Source: UBA4733 sp036734945 (GTDB taxonomy: Bacteria > Chloroflexota > UBA4733). Taken from it: DNA of 64,000 nt. The DNA lies in the NCBI GenBank assembly GCA_036734945.1, contig DAIMXP010000030.1, positions 3,359 through 67,358 on the forward strand, given 5' to 3'. Under the pieces are notes generated by a model, which did no database searches, was not told where the DNA came from, and saw nothing but the letters and a program-made list of their open reading frames with translations. Shown one piece after another: positions 35,610 to 42,863 of this stretch. The position numbers were made by a program, and so were the translations under genes. Within the stretch, counting starts at the first letter, position 1. Every line of letters starts with the position of its first letter.

Positions 35610-36001
35610 TCACGGCCTCCGTGTACCTGAACGGCTTCGACCAGCATCCGGGACCACCGTAACGAGCGCGAAGCTTCCCGCTCGTTGACCCGAGCATGGG
35701 CATAATCAGCGACATGCCGCAGCGCCAATGTACTCTGCAGCGTGTCGCGCAAGTCCGCTGCGAAGACTTTGCGTCGATGGATGAGATCGCCAGCGAACCG
35801 AGAGTGGACGAAGGCGTGACTCCACCCAGCATGCTGACCCGGCGGTCGGATCCCAACCTGGAGGAGTGCGGAAATGGCAGCCTGGAAGCACGCATAGTAA
35901 CAACGGTTTGCACAGTTATCATAGCGGCGATTGGCGAACTCGCTTTCCGCTCCACTGATGCTGTCCAGCGCCTTCAGCAGAAATAGCTCGGTCTCTTCCA
36001 T
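35606..36001 (-). CDS. HEPN-domain protein
   Basis: A 131-residue all-helical protein from an ATG behind GAGGAAC. Residues 1-40 (EETELFLLKALDSISGAESE, then FANRRYDNCANRCYYACFQA) match the HEPN opening, and LRHVADYAHARVNEREA is the second conserved helix. HEPN proteins are usually ribonuclease toxins or nucleotidyltransferase partners. The gene overlaps the hypothetical gene that follows it, making a compact two-gene unit. Confidence 0.8.
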   Translation of the reverse strand: MEETELFLLKALDSISGAESEFANRRYDNCANRCYYACFQAAISALLQVGIRPPGQHAGWSHAFVHSRFAGDLIHRRKVFAADLRDTLQSTLALRHVADYAHARVNEREASRSLRWSRMLVEAVQVHGGRE

Positions 36002-36091
36002 CAATCGTTCCTCGCGCCTTATCGTACCCCACAAGCTCCATGCGAGCTTCCGGTGCAGGCCGACTGAGATCCTGGGGCGCTGTGCCACGGG

Positions 36092-36499
36092 CTACAGGTT
36101 GACTGGTATGGTGTAGCCACGCCATTTCAGCAATGCTAAGGCGTAGGACCGTCGGGTAACGAAGCGATCCGCGGCCTCGCGCAACTCCGCCAGCTCCTCC
36201 TGCTCGGGAAGAGTGAGCAAGCCTGTCTCTGCCTTGTGGAGTAACTGCTGATGACGTCGCCAGCCGGGCGCGGGCACCGGGGTCCGGGCGACCACCCACA
36301 GCGGTTCATCATTCAGCGCCTGGAGATCGGCCACAAGATCGCGTTGTTCAGGGAGCAAGTCATTCAACACCGGCGGCAGGTTGCCGCGGATGGACTGATA
36401 GATGACCTCCGTCAGGGGACGCTGGCTCACCGTGGCCATCCCCTTAAGCCGCTCGTACATCTCCTCCGGTAACTCGATGTGTACGGTCTCCGTCGTCAT
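36092..36499 (-). CDS. CopG/RHH-like N-terminal protein of unknown function
   Basis: A 135-residue protein: TTETVHIELPEEMYERLKGM resembles a ribbon-helix-helix DNA-binding start. A helical C-terminal region (LTLPEQEELAELREAADRFV) and RRSYALALLKWRGYTIP follow. ATG 36499 has AGGAG six bases upstream. Proteins of this shape are often antitoxin-like partners of a downstream nuclease, but none is present here. Confidence 0.6.
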   Translation of the reverse strand: MTTETVHIELPEEMYERLKGMATVSQRPLTEVIYQSIRGNLPPVLNDLLPEQRDLVADLQALNDEPLWVVARTPVPAPGWRRHQQLLHKAETGLLTLPEQEELAELREAADRFVTRRSYALALLKWRGYTIPVNL

Positions 36500-36754
36500 T
36501 GAAGACTCCTTCAGCCTGGTATTGGCCTTACCAGTCCATTGGCGTTGGACCATTGATCTTGACCAGTCGTCGCATCATCCCGTCTCCGCCCGCGACCGCC
36601 AGTACAGGTGGCGAAAGCGACATCGTGCTGCAATGATCCTGAATAGTTTACCTCCCGCTCCATGCAAGGTTGGGTCTTGTGCTGTCCGGCGGGGCGCGTG
36701 CCTGCCGGTGGACACAGTGGTAACCGGCGAATCGTGCGAAAGGGTTGAGTCGTG

Positions 36755-37945
36755 ATGCTGGCGCAACGCCAGGGACTCCGGAAGCAGCCGGAATTTCGCA
36801 AACTCTGGGTCGGCCAGACGATCTCGCAGTTTGGTTCCGGCATCATCGGCAGCGCGCTGCCGCTCACTGCTGTGCTGGTGCTCGGTGCTTCGGCAACGCA
36901 GATGGGCTTGCTGGTGGCCGCCGAAGCGGCACCGTTTGCGCTATTCGGCTTGTTCGCCGGCGTCTGGGTGGACCGGCTGCGCCGCCGCCCCCTGATGATT
37001 TGGGCTGACCTTGGGCGCGCCTTGCTCCTGGTATCCATCCCGCTGGCGTTCCTCCTGGGACGCCTGCAGATCGCGCAGTTGTTCCTCGTGGCCGCGCTGA
37101 TGGGTGTGCTCACTGTGCTCTTTGACGTGGCCTACCAGTCCTTCCTGCCCGGCCTCGCCGGTGTGCTGGTACAGGTGTGGAGCGCGCCGCTGACGCTCTG
37201 GCTGGACGCACTCTCCTTTCTCTGCTCGGCGGGCTCCGTCGCCTTCATCCAGACGGAAGAACGGCCCGTGACTCGGTCAGCGGGAAAGAGCGTGCTGCGC
37301 GACCTCAGAGAGGGTCTGTGCTTTGTCGCCGGCAGCCCGTTGTTGCGGGCCTTCGCGGCATTTGCTACGACGCGTAGCTTCTTCGGCAACTGGATTGGGG
37401 CGCTCTACGCCCTGTACGGTCTCCGTGAACTGGGACTCGGACCGGTGCTGCTCGGCATGACCATGGGTATCGGCGGCGTGAGCAACCTGCTTGGCACGTT
37501 CCTGGTCGGGCCGATGACGCAGCGCCTCGGCGTGGCACGCAGCATCCTCACCGTGCTCACGATTGGCAGTGTGACGACGTTTCTGCTTCCCCTCGCCCAT
37601 GGTCCGGCTCTGGTGGGCTTCGGGCTACTGGCGCTGTGCCAGGCCCTTGACGCCGGGCAGCCGATCTACGCTGTGAACGCCTTGAGCATCCGGCAGTCGC
37701 TCACGCCACCACACCTGCTGGGGCGGGTCAACGCGGCCTATCACGTGCTGGAACGAGGAGTGGGGCCGTTGGGAGCGGTCGTGGGAGGCATCCTGGGCGG
37801 AAGCATCGGCGTGCGTCCCACGCTCTTTCTGGCAGCCTGCGGCATTGCCGCAAGCATGTTGTGGCTGGTGTTCTCCCCATTGCCTTCACTTCGCAACGCG
37901 GCGAACGTGACTGCGCTCGATGGCGATGCCGTTTCTGGTCACTGA
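36755..37945 (+). CDS. MFS-family efflux transporter with apparent in-frame deletion
   Basis: A 396-residue MFS protein with about 11-12 hydrophobic segments, an N-terminal QPEFRKLWVGQTISQFGSGI and a loop 2-3 signature (GVWVDRLRRRPLMIW). Related exporters carry about 33 residues between AYQSFLP and GPGLAGVLVQ (the SLVxxxxLVEGNSKLExSRS stretch); here AYQSFLPGLAGVLVQ is continuous, so a segment around helix 5 is gone in frame. The start ATG follows a GTG; the ribosome site is weak. Whether the shortened pump works is unclear. Confidence 0.85.
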   Translation: MLAQRQGLRKQPEFRKLWVGQTISQFGSGIIGSALPLTAVLVLGASATQMGLLVAAEAAPFALFGLFAGVWVDRLRRRPLMIWADLGRALLLVSIPLAFLLGRLQIAQLFLVAALMGVLTVLFDVAYQSFLPGLAGVLVQVWSAPLTLWLDALSFLCSAGSVAFIQTEERPVTRSAGKSVLRDLREGLCFVAGSPLLRAFAAFATTRSFFGNWIGALYALYGLRELGLGPVLLGMTMGIGGVSNLLGTFLVGPMTQRLGVARSILTVLTIGSVTTFLLPLAHGPALVGFGLLALCQALDAGQPIYAVNALSIRQSLTPPHLLGRVNAAYHVLERGVGPLGAVVGGILGGSIGVRPTLFLAACGIAASMLWLVFSPLPSLRNAANVTALDGDAVSGH

Positions 37946-37963
37946 TGTCGATGGCGACCGTCA

Positions 37964-38534
37964 TCATCGTACTGGCGCCTCGCCTGATTCCTGATGTGCA
38001 TTGGGGTCCTCAACATCCAAGCCTTCGCGCCGCGCCGCCGCATTCAACTCGACATCGGCGCTCACGAGAACAAGCAGTTCCAAACCGTGATCGATCCGCT
38101 GTTCTTGGACATAGGGCTTGTCAAGGAACAGCTTCCCGATCACGTCGCGTGGCAGCCCCGCCAAAACCGGGAAGTTAATGCTTGACAGGCCCATAGAGTG
38201 CTGATGCAAGCTGCAAGCAGTCGTAGCCGCGCAAGCCATGTCGCCGGGCCGCATCGCGGGCTCTGATCAAGATTGACCGAGATATGTCCACGATTGCGAA
38301 GACTCGATCTAAATCACGTTCGAGTTCCGCGCATGCGGCGTCTGCCTCAGCCTTCGTGAGAGACCCAGCGCGCACGCGACGATACATCGCCGCCGTGACC
38401 TCCACGGCAGTAACGCTTGCCACGAAGCACTCGTTCTCTCGCATCGGGTCGACCAGGCTTGCACGCCATACCGAGCCAGGTTCCGTCACATAGAGCTTTG
38501 CGGCTCCGCTGCTATCGAGAAAATATGCCGGCAC
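37964..38534 (-). pseudogene. VapC-type PIN toxin interrupted by a MITE
   Basis: From a GTG, the frame reads PAYFLDSSGAAKLYVTEPGS to GLRGYDCLQLASALY, a VapC PIN domain with its first Asp (FLDSS) and later Glu/Asp residues. A 79-bp insertion then adds a stop. Past it, in a shifted frame, VQEQRIDHGLELLVLVSADV-ELNAAARREGLDVEDPNAH is the missing VapC C-terminus. Removing the insertion and one copy of TAT restores one continuous frame. The toxin is therefore inactivated by a clean insertion. Confidence 0.88.
38114..38192. mobile_element. 79-bp MITE with 12-bp terminal inverted repeats and ATA duplication
   Basis: Ends GGGCTTGTCAAG (38114-38125) and CTTGACAGGCCC (38181-38192) are inverted repeats with one mismatch. 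ATA occurs directly on both sides (38111-38113 and 38193-38195) as a likely target-site duplication. The interior has a further inverted pair, CTTCCCG and CGGGAAG. It has no coding capacity, so it must have moved with a transposase supplied in trans. It splits the vapC gene. Confidence 0.82.
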
Positions 38535-38535
38535 C

Positions 38536-38682
38536 TTACCGGCGATCCGCGATGATGTCTTCGGAGATCAGGCATCCCTGAACTCGAATACGCTGTCGGT
38601 CTGCTAACGGAACGGGGGGACCCGATGGAAAGGATATTGCTCCGTTGGCCGTTGCGTCACGTCGAAAGCGAGCTCGCTGCAT
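38536..38682 (-). CDS. Small protein upstream of vapC, possible antitoxin
   Basis: A 48-residue ORF (MQRARFRRDATANGAISFPS, then RIRVQGCLISEDIIADRR) that ends one base before the vapC GTG. AGGAGGAA lies ten bases before its ATG. Position fits a VapB antitoxin, but no family motif is recognisable and its opening may be degenerate. Confidence 0.4.
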   Translation of the reverse strand: MQRARFRRDATANGAISFPSGPPVPLADRQRIRVQGCLISEDIIADRR

Positions 38683-38815
38683 TCCTGTTCGTTTCCTCCT
38701 CATCACGGCTCTTTGTTGTTCCAGAAGCACGCCCTATCATACCGGGCACCGTCTCGGTCTAATGGCGCGGAGGCACTTCGGCGGCGACAGTCCCAACCAC
38801 GCCATGCGCGGGCCA

Positions 38816-39919
38816 TTACGTCCGCTTGCGCAGGAAGGCCGGGATCTGGCTGTCGTCGACCTCGCGGCGCGGTTCTGGCTCCGGGCGGCGCGGTTCGGGT
38901 GACGGTGGCGCCAGCGGCGGGCGCGGTGGCGGCGTTAGGTAGGAGGTCGTGCGGCGGCCCTGGCCGCTGAAGCCGGTGGCGATCACCGTCATCTTGATGG
39001 CGCCCTGCATGCGCTCGTCAATCACTGCGCCGAAGATGATCTGCGCCTCCGGGTCCACCTCCTGATGGATCAGGTTGGCGGCCTCGGTGACCTCGAACAG
39101 CGACAGATCGGAGCCGCCGGTGACGTTGAGCAGTACGCCGCGCGCGCCGCTGATCGAGGTGTCGAGCAAGGGGCTCTCGATGGCCTTCTTGGCGGCGTCG
39201 ATGGCACGGGTGTCACCGACGCCGTGGCCGACGGCCATCAATGCAGTGCCGGACTTTTGCATCACGGCTTTGACGTCGGCGAAGTCCACGTTGATCAGGC
39301 CGGGAATGGTGATGATGTCCGAGATGCCCTGGATGCCCTGGCGCAGCACGTCGTCGGCCAGGGCGAAGGCATCCTGTACGGACATGCGCTTGTCGGCCAG
39401 GGTGATCAGGCGGTCGTTCGGGACGATGATCAGCGCGTCGACGTGTTCACTCAGGCGGGCGATGCCTTCGTCGGCCAGGCGCTGCTTGCGCATCCCTTCA
39501 AAGCGGAAGGGCTTGGTGACAACGCCGATGGTCAGCGCGCCCACTTCCTGGGCGTACTTGGCGATGACGGGCGCGGCGCCGGTGCCGGTGCCGCCGCCCA
39601 TGCCGGCGGTGATGAAGACCATGTCGGCGCCGCGCAACTGCTCGATCAGTTCGTCGCGATTCTCTTCCGCCGCTCGCTCGCCGATCTCCGGGTTGCCGCC
39701 GGCGCCGAGACCCTTGGTGAGGCGGTCACCGATGGCAATCTTCGTGGGTGCCGTAGAGCGCAACAGCGCCTGGCGGTCGGTATTGACGACCACCAGCTCG
39801 ATGCCGCGGACGCGGGCGTCCACGATGCGGTCGATGGTGTTGCTGCCGCCTCCTCCGGCGCCAATCACCTTAATTTCCGCGAAGCTCTCCACGTCTTGGG
39901 GCCGGGAAGCCTGCTGCAC
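38816..39919 (-). CDS. ftsZ: Cell division GTPase FtsZ
   Basis: A 367-residue tubulin-like GTPase that forms the division ring. It shows IKVIGAGGGGSNTIDRIVDA, the tubulin signature GGGTGTGAAP, the T7 loop region (NVDFADVKAVM) and a Pro/Arg-rich linker ending in the FtsA/ZipA-binding tail DDSQIPAFLRKR. The GTG start has AGGAGGAG upstream and lies two bases after the ftsA stop. The linker of about 45 residues is mostly PP/PEPRR. Confidence 0.96.
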   Translation of the reverse strand: MQQASRPQDVESFAEIKVIGAGGGGSNTIDRIVDARVRGIELVVVNTDRQALLRSTAPTKIAIGDRLTKGLGAGGNPEIGERAAEENRDELIEQLRGADMVFITAGMGGGTGTGAAPVIAKYAQEVGALTIGVVTKPFRFEGMRKQRLADEGIARLSEHVDALIIVPNDRLITLADKRMSVQDAFALADDVLRQGIQGISDIITIPGLINVDFADVKAVMQKSGTALMAVGHGVGDTRAIDAAKKAIESPLLDTSISGARGVLLNVTGGSDLSLFEVTEAANLIHQEVDPEAQIIFGAVIDERMQGAIKMTVIATGFSGQGRRTTSYLTPPPRPPLAPPSPEPRRPEPEPRREVDDSQIPAFLRKRT

Positions 39920-39921
39920 CG

Positions 39922-41145
39922 TTACTCTCCTCCTTGTGGTAGCAATTGCCGCACCAATCGACCCACCGGAGACCCGGCACGCCGCGCGTTGTCGGCCTCG
40001 GGCAACAGGTCGGGCCGGCTCCGCTGCAACCAGTGGAGCAAGCCGACGGTGGAGGCCCATGATGGGGCCAACGCCCCATCGCCGGCGCCAGGCAGGCGCA
40101 CCACAGCGGTGCGCGCCGGTAGGGCGAACATGCGCCGGGCCAGGGCGTCGACATCCGGCAACGCCGCCCCGCCGCCGGTGAGGACGATGCCGGAGGGCAA
40201 CGGCTCGGCAAAGCCGGTCTCAGCGATGGCCTGCATCACTTGCTCGAAGACTTCCTCCAGGCGCGCTTCGATCACCTCACAGAGCAAGCGGTGGGAGATC
40301 GGATCGACGCCGATCAGCTCATCGTCCGGTACCTTCAGCAGTTGGTCGGAGACGGCAGCGCCGATGGCCCGACCAAAGCTCAGCTTGAGCCGTTCCGCCT
40401 GGCACAGCGACACCCGCAACACCATAGCAATGTCGCTGGTGACCTGTCGCCCCCCGAGCGGCACGCTGAGCGTCACGGCCGGCGTTCCCTGCGAGTACAC
40501 CAGCACGCCGGTGCAGGCGGCCCCTAGATCGAGCAGGATGACGCCGGCCTCACGCTCTTGCGGCGTCAGCAGCGCCTCGCTGGCGGCGAGGGAGGCCACG
40601 ACTACTTCACGCACGTCCAGCCCTTGATCCTGCACGCAGCGCAAGGCGTTGCGCAACACGGCGCTGTCGGCGCTGATGGCGTGGGTTTCTACTTCCAGCC
40701 GGGAGGCCGGCATGCCCAGCGGATTGCGCACGAGATGCTGCCCATCGAGCCAGAAGCGGCGGGGAATGACGTGGACAAACTCGTAGCCGGCTTCTGCGCC
40801 GGCGGCGACGACCGAATTGACGGCGCGGGAGGCGTGCTTGCGCGTGATGCGCACTGGCTCCCTCCCGAGCGTGAACTGGCCGCGCCGCTGGCCGGCCTGG
40901 ATGCTCTGGCCGCCGATGGCGACGATGGCCTGACCAACCCGGCAGCCGGCGTCGCGCTCCGCCGCTTCCAGCGCCGCTGCCACAGCGCGCCCCGCGGCGG
41001 GCAGGTCCACGATCGTGCCGCGCTCGACGCCGGCAGCCGGCGCCCATCCCTTGCCGTACACGGTTGGTCGCGAGCCTGGGTCGCAACGGGCGATGGCGAC
41101 AGTGATGGAGGAAGAGCCGATATCCAGGCAAGCCAGACGTGCCAT
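39922..41145 (-). CDS. ftsA: Cell division protein FtsA
   Basis: A 407-residue actin-like protein: phosphate-1 loop ACLDIGSSSITVAIA, the SHS2 region (VAIGGQSIQAGQ, FVHVIPRRFWLDGQ), phosphate-2 ILLDLGAACTGVLVYSQG, and adenosine loop IVLTGGGAALPDVD. The usual C-terminal amphipathic membrane helix appears as GRLVRQLL. ATG 41145 has GGGGGAG upstream; the longer frame is spurious. It precedes ftsZ by two bases as in many bacteria. Confidence 0.92.
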   Translation of the reverse strand: MARLACLDIGSSSITVAIARCDPGSRPTVYGKGWAPAAGVERGTIVDLPAAGRAVAAALEAAERDAGCRVGQAIVAIGGQSIQAGQRRGQFTLGREPVRITRKHASRAVNSVVAAGAEAGYEFVHVIPRRFWLDGQHLVRNPLGMPASRLEVETHAISADSAVLRNALRCVQDQGLDVREVVVASLAASEALLTPQEREAGVILLDLGAACTGVLVYSQGTPAVTLSVPLGGRQVTSDIAMVLRVSLCQAERLKLSFGRAIGAAVSDQLLKVPDDELIGVDPISHRLLCEVIEARLEEVFEQVMQAIAETGFAEPLPSGIVLTGGGAALPDVDALARRMFALPARTAVVRLPGAGDGALAPSWASTVGLLHWLQRSRPDLLPEADNARRAGSPVGRLVRQLLPQGGE

Positions 41146-41217
41146 GAGAACTCCCCCCTTAAATGCGAGTATAACGATAGGCGAGATACGCAACAAGAAA
41201 AAGGGAGGTTCGGTCAG

Positions 41218-41772
41218 TTGGGGATGGATGAAGTACCATTGGCGGGGGCGAGTCGCCCGATCGTCGTCGAAGTGAAGGAGCGTTTCAACGGCACTATCCA
41301 GGAATATCCCTGCGAATGGCTGGCGCAGGGGCCCGGCAAGTTGGTCTTGCTCTACCGCCTTCCCGCAGGGGCGAGCTTTTTGTCGCTCGATCTCCCGCCA
41401 AAAAGCGTCTCGTTGGGCTATTTCTGGCAGGATCGCCCCTACAACGTCTACCACTGGGTGCGCCCCGATGGTTCCACCGCCGGCTGGTACTGCAATGTTG
41501 CCGATCGCACCCAGATCAGCGCGGCCGGCGTCCACTGGCGTGACCTGATCGTCGATGTCCTCGCCCTGCCCGGCGAGCCGCCGCAGGTGCTCGATCTTGA
41601 CGAGGTGCCGTCAGATCTCGACCCAGCGCTGCAGCGTCTCATTGACGGCACGGTCGCCGAGCTGCTGAGGACGCTGCCGGCCTTGACGCAGGAATTGGAA
41701 GCTGAAACGGCGGGCTATCTCGCCTTGCGGCAACCGCAGTTGCCGCCCCGTTCTTCCGCTATACTTCAATGA
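41218..41772 (+). CDS. DUF402 (FomD-like) protein
   Basis: A 184-residue DUF402 protein: the N-terminal strands (VVEVKERFNGTIQEYPCEWL), LPPKSVSLGYFWQDRPYNVY, the DGSTAGWYCNVADRTQISAA metal-site block and a long C-terminal helix. Related proteins are Mn/Co-dependent nucleotide phosphohydrolases. TTG 41218 is favoured because AGGGAGG lies nine bases before it; ATG 41224 is the alternative. It is divergent from ftsA and directly upstream of a Nudix gene. Confidence 0.82.
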   Translation: MGMDEVPLAGASRPIVVEVKERFNGTIQEYPCEWLAQGPGKLVLLYRLPAGASFLSLDLPPKSVSLGYFWQDRPYNVYHWVRPDGSTAGWYCNVADRTQISAAGVHWRDLIVDVLALPGEPPQVLDLDEVPSDLDPALQRLIDGTVAELLRTLPALTQELEAETAGYLALRQPQLPPRSSAILQ

Positions 41773-41775
41773 TTG

Positions 41776-42267
41776 ATGCAGAGACAGTACTCGCGGATTC
41801 GCCCCCTACCGACCAGCGACGCGTCGACGATTAACGCCGTGTCGGCGGGCGGCGTCGTTGTCAGCGGTGAGGAAGGTGACTACGACATCGTCCTCGTCAC
41901 GCCAAACCACCGCCGCGTCTGGTGTTTGCCGAAGGGTACATTGGAGGCCGGCGAGAGCGCCGAGGCGGCCGCCCTTCGGGAGGTGCGCGAAGAGACCGGC
42001 TTGCACGCCGAGATTATCGACAAGATCGACGAGATCAACTACTGGTTCTACACCCCCGCTCGCACGCGCGTCCATAAGGTGGTCCACTTCTACCTCATGC
42101 GATGCCTCGGTGGTGACATGCGCGACCACGACCAGGAGATCGCCGAGGCCCGCCTCTTCCCGCTGTTGGAAGCGCCGGACCTCCTCGCCTACCGTGGCGA
42201 GCGCGGCGTCGTGGAGAAGGCCATCGAGCGCCTGCTCGGCGCTTATGACGCCGCGGGAGCATCGTGA
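41776..42267 (+). CDS. Nudix hydrolase
   Basis: A 163-residue Nudix protein with a complete box GTLEAGESAEAAALREVREE-TGL (Gx5Ex7REUxEExGU), preceded by VSAGGVVVSGEEGDYDIVLV and RRVWCLPK. It hydrolyses nucleoside diphosphates linked to other groups; the WCLPKG form is common in MutT/diadenosine-type enzymes. It starts three bases after the DUF402 stop and overlaps rdgB (GTGA). Confidence 0.92.
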   Translation: MQRQYSRIRPLPTSDASTINAVSAGGVVVSGEEGDYDIVLVTPNHRRVWCLPKGTLEAGESAEAAALREVREETGLHAEIIDKIDEINYWFYTPARTRVHKVVHFYLMRCLGGDMRDHDQEIAEARLFPLLEAPDLLAYRGERGVVEKAIERLLGAYDAAGAS

Positions 42268-42863
42268 TCGTCACGCTAGCGCTTGCCACCCGCAATGCGG
42301 GTAAGCTCGCGGAGTTCCAGGAACTCCTACTGCCGCTCGACATTGCTGTGCGCAGCCTGGACGACCTTGGCGTCGCTGACGACGTGGAAGAGACCGGCGC
42401 CACCTTCGCCGAGAACGCCGCGCTGAAGGCAGGGGCGGTGGCGCTGGCGACCGGCCTGCCGGCGCTGGCCGACGACTCCGGCCTGGAAGTAGATGCGCTG
42501 GGCGGTGAGCCCGGCGTCAACTCGGCCCGCTGGGCGGGGGCGGTCAGCGCGGCGGAGCGTAATAGCTTGCTGCTGCAGCGCCTCGCGGCAGTGCCGGACG
42601 CCCGGCGCGGCGCTCGCTTCGTCTGCGTGCTCGCTGTCTGTCATCCTGGTGGAGCCAGCGCCGCTGCCAGGGGAGAGGTCAGCGGTCGCATCACGCGGCA
42701 GCCACTGGGCGAGGGCGGCTTCGGCTACGATCCGCTCTTTCTGCTGCCGGACCTTGGTCTCACCTATGCCCAACTCACGGCGCAGCAGAAGAACGGCCTC
42801 AGCCACCGCGCCCGTGCCTTGGTTGCGCTGCGCCCGCTGCTTCTATCGCTCTTTGTCCGATGA
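42264..42863 (+). CDS. XTP/dITP pyrophosphatase (RdgB/HAM1)
   Basis: A 199-residue RdgB/HAM1 protein that removes non-canonical purine triphosphates. Signatures are LATRNAGKLAEFQELL, ETGATFAENAALKA, ALADDSGLEVDALGGEPGVN-SARWAG and GEGGFGYDPLF. The GTG start overlaps the Nudix stop and its stop overlaps the dinG start, so three nucleotide-sanitising or DNA-repair genes are tightly coupled. Confidence 0.95.
   Translation: MIVTLALATRNAGKLAEFQELLLPLDIAVRSLDDLGVADDVEETGATFAENAALKAGAVALATGLPALADDSGLEVDALGGEPGVNSARWAGAVSAAERNSLLLQRLAAVPDARRGARFVCVLAVCHPGGASAAARGEVSGRITRQPLGEGGFGYDPLFLLPDLGLTYAQLTAQQKNGLSHRARALVALRPLLLSLFVR

Noticed and set aside
38114..38192. Native terminator hairpin at the end of vapC
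   Set aside because: Removing it restores the VapC reading frame and it is flanked by ATA duplications, so it is an insertion.
40558..41217. Upstream extension of the DUF402 gene across ftsA
   Set aside because: The extension is antisense to ftsA; the ribosome site at 41202-41208 places the true start at 41218 or 41224.
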